A stretch of 64,000 nt of DNA from NCBI RefSeq assembly GCF_007097485.1, contig NZ_VKDE01000022.1, positions 1 through 64,000 of the forward strand, in the 5' to 3' direction. A program made the position numbers and the translations under genes. The notes beneath the pieces are model-generated. The model was not told the origin of the DNA. It made no database searches and worked only from the letters and a program-made list of their open reading frames with translations. Of this stretch, positions 28,019 through 35,995 are shown piece by piece; the first letter of the stretch is position 1, and each line of letters begins with the position of its first letter. This DNA is from Carboxylicivirga sp. M1479 (GTDB lineage: Bacteria; Bacteroidota; Bacteroidia; Bacteroidales; Marinilabiliaceae).

Positions 28019-28532
28019 AAACTTCTTTTGGGAAACCATGATAAAACTTACAGAAAACCTAGCGAAAACAAGCGCAAAAGCACTATATGCACCAATAAGC
28101 AGATAGCTTTTTCATGCTTGAGCGTACTTTCAGAGCATATGCAGACCATATTCAGAGTATATTTCACATGCTTTTGAGCGCTCTGCCCATTTCGTAGTAT
28201 ATATTAAGCATGCTATTTGAATGCTTTCAAAAATCCTGAGAGTACTTTTGGGGTGCTTTGCTCATTATCAATAGTGCTTTGTATAAATCTCCACCAATAT
28301 GAAAACAACACCATTGTTGAATTAGGAAAATGCTTCGTATTTTAGAGTGCATTTTGAGCACTTTATAGGGAATTGTATGGTCTGTCGTGCATGAAACCAA
28401 AAAAAGTTCAAATTGTCGTTAATTGGCTAAGTTGTGTCCGAAATTAGCACAACTGTAAGTCGCTAGTTTTGTGATTTATAATATAATTTTACAACCATCG
28501 AAATGAAGTAGAATAATATTAAACGCAATACG
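28019..28532. other. Gene-free stretch dense in GC(A/T)CTTT/AAGCA-type words
   Basis: About 510 bases without a gene. Between about 28050 and 28380 it carries many short degenerate words (ATGCTTT, GTGCTTT, GTACTTT, GAGCGCTC, AAGCATGCT) on both strands. Their density is much higher than in flanking DNA, but the spacing is irregular, so I cannot define a unit. It separates the two DUF4248-like paralogues and could hold control or origin sites. Confidence 0.4.
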
Positions 28533-28769
28533 ATGATATTACCCCGAACAATATTAAAACAAGATTTAGCTAAAAAACTATACCCTCAAAGTTCAAATAA
28601 AACTTCCGCCATGCAATTAATGCGCAAGGAAATTAAACTATCACAGGAATTAAGCACTAAGCTTGATAAGCTAACACGTAATAAACGGGCTCATTATTTT
28701 ACCCACATAGAACTGGGGATTATCCTGAAACACTTTGGAATTAGCCAGGAAGAGTTCGAGGATTTGTAA
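28533..28769 (+). CDS. Small DUF4248-like protein (paralogue)
   Basis: 78 residues from ATG at 28533. Nearly the whole sequence aligns with the C-terminal 75 residues of the protein at 27701-28018: RTILKQDLA.KLYPQSSN, AMQL.RKEIKLS.EL, LTRNKRAHY.TH.EL. It lacks the membrane leader. The two arose by duplication, and the shared core shows few changes, so both are probably functional. Similar small proteins often accompany Bacteroidota integrative elements. Specific function unknown. Confidence 0.65.
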   Translation: MILPRTILKQDLAKKLYPQSSNKTSAMQLMRKEIKLSQELSTKLDKLTRNKRAHYFTHIELGIILKHFGISQEEFEDL

Positions 28770-28941
28770 AGATTCTATCAAAACTGATGTAATTGTTGAA
28801 TGTAAAACTTCGCATTTTTTTATTCGACAAGAACATTTGCAACATTAACACTCACGGTTGCATTTTTTTTCGATTAGGATTTAAAAAAGTACTCCTTCGT
28901 TTTGAATTGGATACTTTTGTTTATCGTTTAAAAATAATTTT

Positions 28942-29018
28942 TCAGTTGAAGTGCTCAGCACCTCAACTAAATTATATTTGACCTTTTTCAACTGGAGTGC
29001 TGAGCACCTCAGTTGAAA
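28942..29018. repeat. Pair of ~31-bp palindromes with GTGCTSAGCAC cores
   Basis: First dyad is centred on 28957: core GTGCTCAGCAC (28952-28962) with outer arms TTGA/TCAA extending to about 28942-28972. Second is centred on 29003: core GTGCTGAGCAC (28998-29008) with perfect outer arms TTCAACTG (28988-28995) and CAGTTGAA (29011-29018). They are related to each other in either orientation and could form a larger cruciform. No T-run follows, so they are not ordinary terminators. Confidence 0.65.
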
Positions 29019-29160
29019 TAACAGATGAAATTCAATTCTAACAATCAAATGACAGCAAATTTTAGGTTAGAGTCTCAGGCCTCCTACTAAATTTTTATAG
29101 ATTCTTTTTACTGTTATATTACCATGTACTACAACTATAAATTAATAAACTAATAATTCA

Positions 29161-29183
29161 ACTATGCCGCTGAGCAGCATAGT
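29161..29183. repeat. Third dyad with GCTGAGC core
   Basis: ACTATGC...GCATAGT arms flank CGCTGAGCA, giving a 23-bp palindrome with one mismatched pair and an odd centre. It lies about 50 bases downstream of the integrase stop. It shares the GCT-G-AGC centre with the two dyads to its left. Confidence 0.5.
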
Positions 29184-29234
29184 CAAATACAAAAAATAAT
29201 ATATCGCTATGGCGAAGTACATTGCAACCATTAT

Positions 29235-30449
29235 CTAATACAAGTCTTTTATCTTCTCCATATTCTTCTTAATCAAAGCTTCGGTTGTTCTGGCATAACG
29301 TTGAGTCATTTTCGTACTGGAATGACCAAGCGTCTTTGATACAACTTCCAAGGGCATATCATTCTCTAGGGCAACCGTTGTTGCAAAAGTATGCCTAGCG
29401 GTATGTGTTGATATGGGTTTATCAATACCACATATAATTCCTATTTCTTTCAAAAAAGCATTCATTTTTTGATTGCTTAAAACAGGAAGCACCATACCTT
29501 TTTCAATGAGTTCCGGTTTGTATTCGTACTTTTCCATTAACTTTTTGGCGGCCTCAATCACAAAGATGGTACTCATCTGATCAGTTTTCTTGCGTTTTTT
29601 ATGGATCCAGGTAATTCCGTTACCATCGGTTGTGATATGCTCATGCTTTAGAGACTTGGCATCAGAGAAGGCTAATCCAGTAAAGCAACAGAATACGAAA
29701 ACATCACGAACCTGTCGTAAGCGTTCTATGCTTATTTCTTTATTAATTACTGTACTCAATTCCTCTTTGGTAAGATATACAGCATCGACAGGTTTTAGTT
29801 TGAATTTAATGGTAGCGAAAGGGTCTTTCTTCATCCAACCATTGGCCAGTGCAATGAGTACTATTTTTTTGAAATTCTTTAGGTATTTGACAGCAGTGTT
29901 GTGGACGCATTTACGTTCCGTTTTTAGGTATAATTCATAGCTACGTACAAACTGATGATTTAGATCCTCCAAAGCCATGTCTTCACGTTGGTACTGCCAA
30001 CGAATGAAATCCTTTGTGTGCATATAGCTCGTTTCGTAGCGTTGAACTGTATCTGGTGCAAAGTCAATTCCGATTAATTTTCTTGCGTTGTCATTATGTT
30101 CCTGGAAAACTTTTAGTATAGTTCTTCTGCATTCTTTTGTGCCAACTAGTTTTTCCTGAATAATCCGAACTGTGACTGTTTGATTATCCAAGATCATAAA
30201 ATCAATATAGGATAATATCTTTCGGTGATATTGGTCGATGAACTTATTGAGTTCTACAATTTCCAAGCTTCGACCTTTAGCTCTTTCTTTTTTGTCATCC
30301 CAATTATTAGGATTAACATGCTTTTTAAGTGAGAACTCTGTTCTTTCCTTGTTAATGGTAATTCTTACGAAGATTGTTGCATCTCCACTTTTGGTAAGTT
30401 TTGTTCTTTTGATGAAGAACAAGGTTTTGACATTTTCAAGTCCACTCAT
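29235..30449 (-). CDS. Tyrosine site-specific recombinase (integrase)
   Basis: 404 residues. An N-terminal arm-binding segment (FFIKRTKLTKSGDATIFVRI) is followed by a core-binding SAM-like domain (about 110-200) and the catalytic domain. Box II HTARHTFATTVALEND gives the HxxR motif, LGHSSTKMTQRY gives the His and the nucleophile Tyr. At the place of the first catalytic Arg the sequence reads FTGLAFSDAKSL, with Ala, as in CTnDOT-like Bacteroidota integrases where Arg I is missing. It lies about 250 bases from the 3' end of tRNA-Ser with its start toward it, so the attachment site is probably in 30450-30700. It should insert and excise the surrounding element. Confidence 0.93.
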   Translation of the reverse strand: MSGLENVKTLFFIKRTKLTKSGDATIFVRITINKERTEFSLKKHVNPNNWDDKKERAKGRSLEIVELNKFIDQYHRKILSYIDFMILDNQTVTVRIIQEKLVGTKECRRTILKVFQEHNDNARKLIGIDFAPDTVQRYETSYMHTKDFIRWQYQREDMALEDLNHQFVRSYELYLKTERKCVHNTAVKYLKNFKKIVLIALANGWMKKDPFATIKFKLKPVDAVYLTKEELSTVINKEISIERLRQVRDVFVFCCFTGLAFSDAKSLKHEHITTDGNGITWIHKKRKKTDQMSTIFVIEAAKKLMEKYEYKPELIEKGMVLPVLSNQKMNAFLKEIGIICGIDKPISTHTARHTFATTVALENDMPLEVVSKTLGHSSTKMTQRYARTTEALIKKNMEKIKDLY

Positions 30450-30548
30450 AATGATAAATTTTAGTGTTAAAATTATTTCTATGAGTTCATTTCAGAACAA
30501 TTCAAAACCGAGTAATAGAGCGCAATGCAGAGTGTTTTATAACCGTCA

Positions 30549-30584
30549 ATCGAGGACTTTTTTCGAGAAAATTAAGTCCTCGAT
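30549..30584. repeat. 11-bp inverted repeat between integrase and tRNA-Ser
   Basis: ATCGAGGACTT (30549-30559) and AAGTCCTCGAT (30574-30584) are exact reverse complements around 14 bases. A third AAGTCC half-site follows at 30585. Two TTTTTGCA copies 10 bp apart are at 30607-30614 and 30617-30624. They are candidate integrase arm or core sites. Confidence 0.45.
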
Positions 30585-30639
30585 AAGTCCGCTCAAAAAC
30601 TGCGTTTTTTTGCATCTTTTTGCAAAATATTGCGCATTA

Positions 30640-30673
30640 AAAAACCCTGTAAGTATTGACTTACAGGGTTTTT
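30640..30673. terminator. Bidirectional terminator after tRNA-Ser
   Basis: AAAAACCCTGTAAGT pairs perfectly with ACTTACAGGGTTTTT around a 4-nt loop (30655-30658). T-runs occur on both strands. It lies just downstream of the 3' end of the tRNA on its own (minus) strand. Confidence 0.85.
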
Positions 30674-30696
30674 CTTAAAATTGCTTTCGCTATCAG

Positions 30697-30781
30697 CGGA
30701 GAGAGAGGGATTCGAACCCCCGGTACCTCGCGGTACAATGGTTTTCAAGACCACCGCATTCGACCACTCTGCCATCTCTCC
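30697..30781 (-). tRNA. tRNA-Ser (anticodon UGA)
   Basis: 85 nt. Acceptor stem GGAGAGA (30775-30781) pairs with TCTCTCC (30698-30704). The anticodon loop reads CTTGAAA with anticodon TGA. The long variable arm (GTACCGCGAGGTAC) is typical of class II tRNA-Ser, and the T-arm has GGGGGTTCGAATCCCTC. Discriminator is G and CCA is not encoded. It is the probable integration target of the neighbouring element. Confidence 0.96.
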
Positions 30782-30945
30782 AATAAAACAATGTGCATTT
30801 CTTTCAATGCGGCTGCAAATATAGATATTATTTGTAATTAAACAACATCTGAAAGTCAAAAAACATCAATGAAATTACAAAAAATTAATACTATCAATAA
30901 GAATTCTACTTTTATGCATTTTCAAATCACTTTTCGGCCCGAACA

Positions 30946-30976
30946 TTTGGTAAACACTGCAAATACTATATATTTG
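30946..30976 (+). promoter_or_regulatory. Bacteroidota-type promoter of the HU gene
   Basis: TTTG at 30946-30949 and TATATTTG at 30969-30976 are separated by exactly 19 bases, matching the Bacteroidota consensus TTTG-N19-TAnnTTTG. The transcript would start about 45 bases before the HU start codon. Confidence 0.75.
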
Positions 30977-31030
30977 TAGAGGAAAGTTTAAGAATTAAAA
31001 TTTGGTATAACCCTAAAATCTAAGAGTATT

Positions 31031-31303
31031 ATGAACAAGGCTCAATTAATTGATGCAATTGCTGGAGAAGCAGAATTGACAAAAGCTGATGCTAAAAAAG
31101 CTTTAGACGCATTCATTAAAGTAACTGGTACTGCATTAAAAGACGGTGGTCGTGTTGCATTAGTAGGATTTGGTTCTTTTGGTGTTTCTGAAAGAAGTGC
31201 ACGTACAGGAAGAAACCCACAAACAGGTAAAGAAATTGAAATCCCTGCTAAAAAAGTTGTTAAATTCAAAGCTGGTAGTGAGTTAAGCGACTCTATCAAC
31301 TAA
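31031..31303 (+). CDS. hup: HU-family histone-like DNA-binding protein
   Basis: 90 residues, full HU length. [27 protein letters not shown] marks the helical dimerisation part (first 20 residues quoted would suffice: [10 protein letters not shown]). The DNA-binding arm has [16 protein letters not shown] and [15 protein letters not shown] dimers bend DNA and compact the nucleoid, acting in replication, recombination and transcription. It has its own promoter and a downstream hairpin terminator, so it is monocistronic. Its position next to an integration hot-spot may be coincidental. Family assignment is certain; the paralogue number is unknown. Confidence 0.97.
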   Translation: MNKAQLIDAIAGEAELTKADAKKALDAFIKVTGTALKDGGRVALVGFGSFGVSERSARTGRNPQTGKEIEIPAKKVVKFKAGSELSDSIN

Positions 31304-31326
31304 TTTATTACAACCTAAAAATATTA

Positions 31327-31356
31327 AGAGAGTGCTAACGCGCTCTCTTTTTTTTA
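31327..31356 (+). terminator. Rho-independent terminator of HU
   Basis: AGAGAGTGC (31327-31335), loop TAAC, GCGCTCTCT (31340-31348) with one G-T wobble, followed by a run of T. Confidence 0.9.
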
Positions 31357-31389
31357 TTATACCACCTTATTTAACAGCTAATTAAAACT

Positions 31390-32070
31390 ATGATAAAAGA
31401 CCTAATACAGTTTTTGGAGCAATTTTCAAAAGAAGAAAGAAGAAACCAAATCTTTCAAGTTGCCAGTCATCGCACCAGATACTTAACAGTTGTATTAGAA
31501 GATATTTATCAAACTCAAAATGCAAGTGCAGTTTTGCGATCATGCGATTGTTTTGGTATTCAAGACATTCATATTATTGAAAACCAAAACACTTTCAACA
31601 TAAACCCTGACGTAGTTATTGGCTCTACTAAATGGTTGCACCTCCACCAACACAACCAAGAAGACAACAACACGAGAGCCACATTGTGCAAGCTCAAATC
31701 CGACGGCTACCGAATTGTTGCAACATCGCCTCATCAAAACGATGTAAACCTCGATGATTTCGATCTTAATAAAGGAAAATTTGCCCTTGTTTTTGGTAAT
31801 GAGGGAAAAGGAATTTCAGACATTGTAAAAGAGGAAGCAGATGAATTTATGAAAATTCCGATGGTTGGTTTCTCTGAAAGTCTAAACATTTCAGTTAGTG
31901 CTGCCGTATCAATCCAACACTTAACAAACAAACTAGAAAAGAGTACGATAGATTGGAAACTCTCCCAAACCGAATTGGATGAATTATACCTGGAATGGCT
32001 AAGAAAAACAGTCAAAAAGAGTGAGCTCCTCATTGATGAATTCAATAAAAGGAACAATACCCATTTTTAA
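31390..32070 (+). CDS. trmH: TrmH/SpoU-family RNA 2'-O-methyltransferase
   Basis: 226 residues. The three SPOUT motifs are visible: motif 1 NASAVLRSCDCFG (about 38-50), motif 2 ALVFGNEGKGI (about 136-146) and motif 3 SLNISVSAAVSI (about 165-176), which form the trefoil-knot AdoMet site. Length and motifs fit tRNA (guanosine-18-2'-O)-methyltransferase TrmH, which methylates the D-loop G18. Other SpoU enzymes such as RlmB are longer and carry an L30e-like N-domain, absent here. It lies between the HU terminator and a LytTR regulator. Start ATG at 31390 is the only reasonable one. Confidence 0.88.
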   Translation: MIKDLIQFLEQFSKEERRNQIFQVASHRTRYLTVVLEDIYQTQNASAVLRSCDCFGIQDIHIIENQNTFNINPDVVIGSTKWLHLHQHNQEDNNTRATLCKLKSDGYRIVATSPHQNDVNLDDFDLNKGKFALVFGNEGKGISDIVKEEADEFMKIPMVGFSESLNISVSAAVSIQHLTNKLEKSTIDWKLSQTELDELYLEWLRKTVKKSELLIDEFNKRNNTHF

Positions 32071-32140
32071 ATGTTATTTTTTAAGTGGGATACAACAAAT
32101 AATGACGATATTTTTTTATTTTTGAAGAAAATCATATTCT

Positions 32141-32854
32141 ATGAATTGCATTATTATCGATGATGATAAACTTTCAACAAAGATCATTCAGGAATTTGTT
32201 GAAAAAACAGACGACTTGATATTAGCAGGGACATTTGATAGTGCAGTGGGTGCCATTAACTACCTTTCTAAACAAGACGTCGAAACAATTGACCTTATAT
32301 TTTTAGATATTGAAATGCCTGAAATGAGTGGCATTGATTTTCTTAAATCATTAGATGAATTACCTCAAGTTATTGTTTATTCGTCACAAGAAAAATATGC
32401 AATCGACTCTTACGAATATAATGTTACTGATTATCTGCTAAAACCTGTTCAATATGGCCGTTTTATAAAAGCCGTGAAAAGAGCACGTGAGAGATTTGAG
32501 GAGAAAGACACTGTTGTTCGTGAAACTAACGAGATCTTTGTTAAGAACAATAGTTCATTAGTAAGGGTAAAATACGATGACATATTGTGGATTGAAGCTC
32601 TAGAGAACTATGTTGTTCTAAATACTTTTAAGGATAAATTTACCATTCACTTTACAATGAAGGCCATTTCAGAAAAAATGCCTCCAGAACGATACGTCCG
32701 TGTTCATCGCTCGTTCATTGTCAATATTAATAAGATAAAGGTTATTGAAGACAATTCGGTTATAATCAACTACGAAGGTGGATCGAAAATAATTCCAATA
32801 GGAAAGTCTTACAAAGACAAGCTAATGGATGACATCAACTTAATTACAAGATAA
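32141..32854 (+). CDS. LytTR-family response regulator
   Basis: 237 residues. The N-terminal receiver has the acidic pair (IIDDDK, residues about 4-8), the phospho-acceptor in LIFLDIEMPEMSG (about Asp54) and the conserved Lys in LLKPVQYGRF. The C-terminal LytTR DNA-binding domain runs from about residue 135 (DDILWIEALENYVVL, RYVRVHRSFIVNINKI, IPIGKSYKDKL). These regulators normally pair with a membrane histidine kinase, but none is next to it. A TATTTTTG box at 32117-32124 could be its -7 element. It ends at a bidirectional terminator. Target genes unknown. Confidence 0.94.
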   Translation: MNCIIIDDDKLSTKIIQEFVEKTDDLILAGTFDSAVGAINYLSKQDVETIDLIFLDIEMPEMSGIDFLKSLDELPQVIVYSSQEKYAIDSYEYNVTDYLLKPVQYGRFIKAVKRARERFEEKDTVVRETNEIFVKNNSSLVRVKYDDILWIEALENYVVLNTFKDKFTIHFTMKAISEKMPPERYVRVHRSFIVNINKIKVIEDNSVIINYEGGSKIIPIGKSYKDKLMDDINLITR

Positions 32855-32858
32855 AAAA

Positions 32859-32886
32859 GAAACCCGTCTACTCGACGGGTTTTTTA
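32859..32886. terminator. Bidirectional terminator between convergent genes
   Basis: AACCCGTC (32861-32868) pairs with GACGGGTT (32874-32881) around TACTC, with A-run before and T-run after, serving the LytTR gene (+) and the DUF4956 gene (-). Confidence 0.9.
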
Positions 32887-32893
32887 ATGCTCT

Positions 32894-33541
32894 TTAATCA
32901 TCTCCATCGGCACTATCAAAATTACTAACATTTGATACTTCATCATTATAGTAATAGATGATAACATCTGCTGTATCCCGTAAGAAATTAACTTTTCCTA
33001 TTTCAGCACGATGAATTAATAAACCTGTTCTTTCTTTTAAATCATTCAACAGCTCTTCGTAACGTGCAGGTGTTATTAACTCTATTTTCTCATAAATTAT
33101 AAGCTTGCTCGATTCATGCTTAAGTAACCAAACTCGCTCAAGACCAAATGTAACGCCAATAATTAGCAGGTTAGTTACTACCAATTCTCCAATAGAAATA
33201 TAGGAGCCACTCAATGCATTTATTACAGAAACTCCTATTGTTATAAACAGGTAGGTCATCTCCTTAATGGGTATTTGCGTGGTTCGGTATCGGATAATAC
33301 CAAAAATTGCAAACAAACCTAAGGCAAAACCTAATTGCAAGTTCACACTTTCGAGAAGCAAACACAGTAAAAATACAATTGTACTAATTAAAATAAATGT
33401 AAACAGGTAGTCTTTTCGTCTGGCTTTTTGATAATAGATAACTCGCACTAAAATAAGTGCCACCACCAGGTTAAAAGCAAATCGCAGCAAGAGGCTAATT
33501 AATGCTTTGCTATTTATAATTTCATTCAGAGTTATTTCCAT
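32894..33541 (-). CDS. DUF4956-family membrane protein
   Basis: 215 residues. About four membrane helices in the first 145 residues (LLLRFAFNLVVALILVRVIYY, FILISTIVFLLCLLL, LGLFAIFGII, FITIGVSVINAL) and a soluble C-terminal domain ending in acidic residues. The segment GLFAIFGIIRYRTTQIPIKE is the hallmark of DUF4956, a family often found beside VTC-type polyphosphate polymerase or CotH genes. Neither is visible here. It is transcribed toward the LytTR gene. Function unknown; a membrane partner in surface or polyphosphate metabolism is the family's usual context. Confidence 0.88.
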   Translation of the reverse strand: MEITLNEIINSKALISLLLRFAFNLVVALILVRVIYYQKARRKDYLFTFILISTIVFLLCLLLESVNLQLGFALGLFAIFGIIRYRTTQIPIKEMTYLFITIGVSVINALSGSYISIGELVVTNLLIIGVTFGLERVWLLKHESSKLIIYEKIELITPARYEELLNDLKERTGLLIHRAEIGKVNFLRDTADVIIYYYNDEVSNVSNFDSADGDD

Positions 33542-33761
33542 TGGTTATTAGATTTAATCATGTGAGATCTAATATGCAATATCGGCAAAGTCATTAAAAG
33601 GATAAAGAAAACGACACCTTAATTAAGCTCCATTTTGTGTTCAACGGAATATTTCAGTTTCAAACTGTCCAACAAACAAGGATTAAGCGATAAACAGACA
33701 AACGAAATTGATACTTGAATTGTGAAAAGAAACTTTACCGCTAGATAACAATAGGAAGAAG

Positions 33762-34238
33762 CTATGGCTGAACGACTTTAAGAGAATAATGCACTTTAAC
33801 TCGGTAATTCTTTGGGAATTTTGGTAATAGCAGCCACTTTCTATTTTCATATAAACGACCAGAGCGCTGTATTTGAGTAGTTCCAAAAGTAGCGAAGTAT
33901 ACGTCAATAACCTTACTACGATCATTACGCAACACCTCTACTTTAGTGGTTTTAATTGCCTCTTCCCCATTTCTCACAAATTGACTGCATACCACAATCG
34001 ATTTCTTATCAAAGTTAATCTTACCAAAATCTATCGATTCACATTCTGCATTATATTTATATGGTATTTTCTTCAAATCATCTAAAGAATGAGCCACCTC
34101 AAAATTGTTGATTTGCAAACAGAATGATTTGTCTAAATCTAATTCCTTATATATAATTGGTGTTTGCCCTTTTACGGCTGGTAACAACGCCAAGCTTACA
34201 ACAAGCATTAAACACATTATGAGCAAAGCCTTTTTCAT
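33762..34238 (-). CDS. Secreted protein of unknown function
   Basis: 158 residues. A clear signal peptide (LLIMCLMLVVSLALLPAVKGQ) is followed by a soluble domain of about 135 residues with two close Cys residues (CLQI, ECESID, VVCSQF). I do not recognise the family. The pattern KKSIVVCSQFVRNGEEA and NYRVKVHYSL suggests a beta-rich periplasmic domain. It is alone on the minus strand between the DUF4956 gene and a small membrane protein gene. No lipobox is present, so it is probably free in the periplasm. Confidence 0.7.
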   Translation of the reverse strand: MKKALLIMCLMLVVSLALLPAVKGQTPIIYKELDLDKSFCLQINNFEVAHSLDDLKKIPYKYNAECESIDFGKINFDKKSIVVCSQFVRNGEEAIKTTKVEVLRNDRSKVIDVYFATFGTTQIQRSGRLYENRKWLLLPKFPKNYRVKVHYSLKVVQP

Positions 34239-34333
34239 GGAAAGAACTATTAAAAATTACAAAACTTTAAAATCAATCTTGAGAGATTGATTATTCACAT
34301 ATAAACATAGGCTTTTCCATTGATTTAGAAAAA

Positions 34334-34693
34334 TCACTCAAGCGCCAATTCTTTTCTAAATCGTTTTTGCTTGCGAATAAACAGCACTACAAATAGTGTT
34401 TTAATTATAATTCCTAAAGACAAAAACCAAACATACAAACTCATATACTGATCTGTTTTTCGAAAATACACTGCAGCAAAAATCAAAGCTAAGCCAAGTA
34501 TTAATAATACGATTTCCGAACCAACTTTAACCAAACCACTTCGTACTCCAAGTATCAAATAAAGAATTTTCATTGTTCCTCCAACACTAAAGCACAAGGC
34601 TGCCCAAGGGCCTGTTACACTCAAAACCTTCAAGAGAATTCCTATCAAAATTAAGGTTCCCCCAATCATTATTAAATATTTTATCTTTTGCAT
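34334..34693 (-). CDS. Four-helix integral membrane protein, unknown function
   Basis: 119 residues and almost entirely hydrophobic: four predicted helices (YLIMIGGTLILIGILLKVL, AALCFSVGGTMKILYLILGV, IVLLILGLALIFAAVYF, LYVWFLSLGIIIKTLFVVLF) and a short basic tail. The first helices faintly resemble the N-terminal membrane part of GldL-like proteins, but the match is too weak to call. It is monocistronic and faces away from the divergent metallophosphoesterase gene. Confidence 0.7.
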   Translation of the reverse strand: MQKIKYLIMIGGTLILIGILLKVLSVTGPWAALCFSVGGTMKILYLILGVRSGLVKVGSEIVLLILGLALIFAAVYFRKTDQYMSLYVWFLSLGIIIKTLFVVLFIRKQKRFRKELALE

Positions 34694-34838
34694 TTTCTCA
34701 GTTTTAAATTCATCAGAGTAACATCGATAAAAATAAATGGTTCACAGCCATTATCGCTCTTTATCTCCAAAAGGCACTTTCTTCACATGAGATATGTATA
34801 TTTACACTTTTGAAACACACGAAATTAACATTTATACA

Positions 34839-35993
34839 ATGAAAAGCTACGGATTCGTAATTTTCTTAAGCATTATTTTAAGCATTCATTTTGCTGTTAA
34901 TTACTACATATACCACCGCGGCATACAATGGTTAGAAACTATTCCTGCCCTAAAAAACACATTCAGATGGATAATGCTATTATTGCTTATTGCTTATCCT
35001 GCTGGTCGCTTTCTCGAAAGAATATGGTACTCTCCCATTTCCAATTCATTACATTGGATTGGGGCTTTTTGGTTTGCAGGCATGCTATATTTTACCTTGT
35101 TTATTTTTGCAGTTGACATCATTCGACTTTTAAATACACTTATCCACTTCCTACCCAAACAAGGAACAATAAACTACACCAACCTAAAGTATTACACAGG
35201 TATCATCCTTACAGCCACATGTATTCTCATCATTTTCATTGGTTTCATGAATGCCTGGCATCCTAAAATAAACCAATACAACATTAAAATTGAAAAACAC
35301 ATTGAGGGACGAAAGCAATTGAAAATTGTTGCCGCATCAGATATTCATTTGGGAACCATTATTGGCCCACGCAAAACCAATAAACTTGTACAAACAATTA
35401 ATTCGTTAGAGCCAGATATAATATTATTTGCAGGAGATGTTGTAGACGAAGATGTTGGACCAGTAATACGTCAGAACCTCGGAGAAAGTCTTCGCCAACT
35501 TAAGGCCCCGTTAGGAGTATATGCCTGCACTGGCAATCACGAGTACATTGGAGGAGCCGACCGTTCTGTTCAATACCTCGAAGAGCACGGCTTAACCATA
35601 CTCAGGGATTCCTCTATTCTTATCGAAGATCAGTTTTACCTTATCGGTCGAGAAGATAAAGACAAGTCGCGCTCAGGAGCCATACGGAAAAGCATTACTG
35701 ATTTGGTAAATCATCTGAATAAATCAAAACCTTTAATCATGCTTGACCACCAACCGTTTAACCTTGATTTAGTTGAAAAAGAAGCGGTTGATTTACAAAT
35801 TTCTGGTCATACCCACCATGGGCAATTATGGCCTTTTGGCTATATTACCAAACGGATGTTTGAAGTAAGCAGAGGTTACAAGTTAAAAGGCAATAGCCAC
35901 TTTATTGTAAGTACTGGTTTTGGCACTTGGGGTCCTCCTGTTCGAACGGGTAACAGACCAGAAATACTCGAAATCAATGTAAGTTTTAGATAA
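34839..35993 (+). CDS. Membrane-anchored metallophosphoesterase (YkuE-like)
   Basis: 384 residues from the ATG at 34839. An ATG at 34794 is in frame, but that region looks like promoter. Four or so membrane helices occupy the first 165 residues. The calcineurin-like domain follows with all metal motifs: VAASDIHLGT, LFAGDVVDED, ACTGNHEYIG, MLDHQP, SGHTHHGQL. Related proteins (YkuE/YaeI-type) act on cell-envelope phosphodiester or phospholipid-derived substrates, but the substrate here is not deducible. The window contains two further metallophosphoesterases (47038 and 51909); this one and the 47038 protein share the N-terminal membrane layout. Confidence 0.92.
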   Translation: MKSYGFVIFLSIILSIHFAVNYYIYHRGIQWLETIPALKNTFRWIMLLLLIAYPAGRFLERIWYSPISNSLHWIGAFWFAGMLYFTLFIFAVDIIRLLNTLIHFLPKQGTINYTNLKYYTGIILTATCILIIFIGFMNAWHPKINQYNIKIEKHIEGRKQLKIVAASDIHLGTIIGPRKTNKLVQTINSLEPDIILFAGDVVDEDVGPVIRQNLGESLRQLKAPLGVYACTGNHEYIGGADRSVQYLEEHGLTILRDSSILIEDQFYLIGREDKDKSRSGAIRKSITDLVNHLNKSKPLIMLDHQPFNLDLVEKEAVDLQISGHTHHGQLWPFGYITKRMFEVSRGYKLKGNSHFIVSTGFGTWGPPVRTGNRPEILEINVSFR

Positions 35994-35995
35994 CC

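Larger units (their letters stand above)
28770..29234. other. Gene-free stretch with three related dyads
   Basis: About 465 bases between the small paralogue and the 3' end of the integrase gene. No convincing gene. It contains three hyphenated palindromes (28942-28972, 28988-29018, 29161-29183) sharing the core GCT-S-AGC, listed separately. The rest is AT-rich. Confidence 0.5.
24351..30696. mobile_element. Small integrative element at tRNA-Ser, without transfer genes
   Basis: The segment carries a tyrosine integrase (29235-30449) next to the 3' side of a tRNA-Ser gene, an excisionase-like HTH gene, a DUF3987-type ATPase, a Zn-finger/toprim-like protein and two DUF4248-like paralogues. This gene set is typical of Bacteroidota integrative elements. 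No relaxase, coupling protein, Tra or phage structural genes are present. Boundaries are approximate: the right limit is put at the tRNA 3' end and the left limit just upstream of the HTCS gene. I could not find a convincing long attL/attR direct repeat, so the extent is inferred from gene content. Confidence 0.65.

Noticed and set aside
28030-28400. Regular iteron array in the gap between the DUF4248-like genes
   Set aside because: Many similar short words occur, but spacing and sequence are too irregular to define a unit by eye.
24379-30665. GACTTACA at 24379-24386 and 30658-30665 as attL/attR
   Set aside because: Only 8 bases, one copy lies inside the tRNA terminator stem, and it could occur by chance. 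It cannot define the element ends.
30593-30859. Protein-coding frames over the tRNA-Ser gene on both strands
   Set aside because: They cross a clear tRNA and its terminator; such frames are typical false calls.
34334-34693. GldL gliding protein
   Set aside because: Resemblance is limited to hydrophobic helices, the length is too short and there are no other gld genes nearby.
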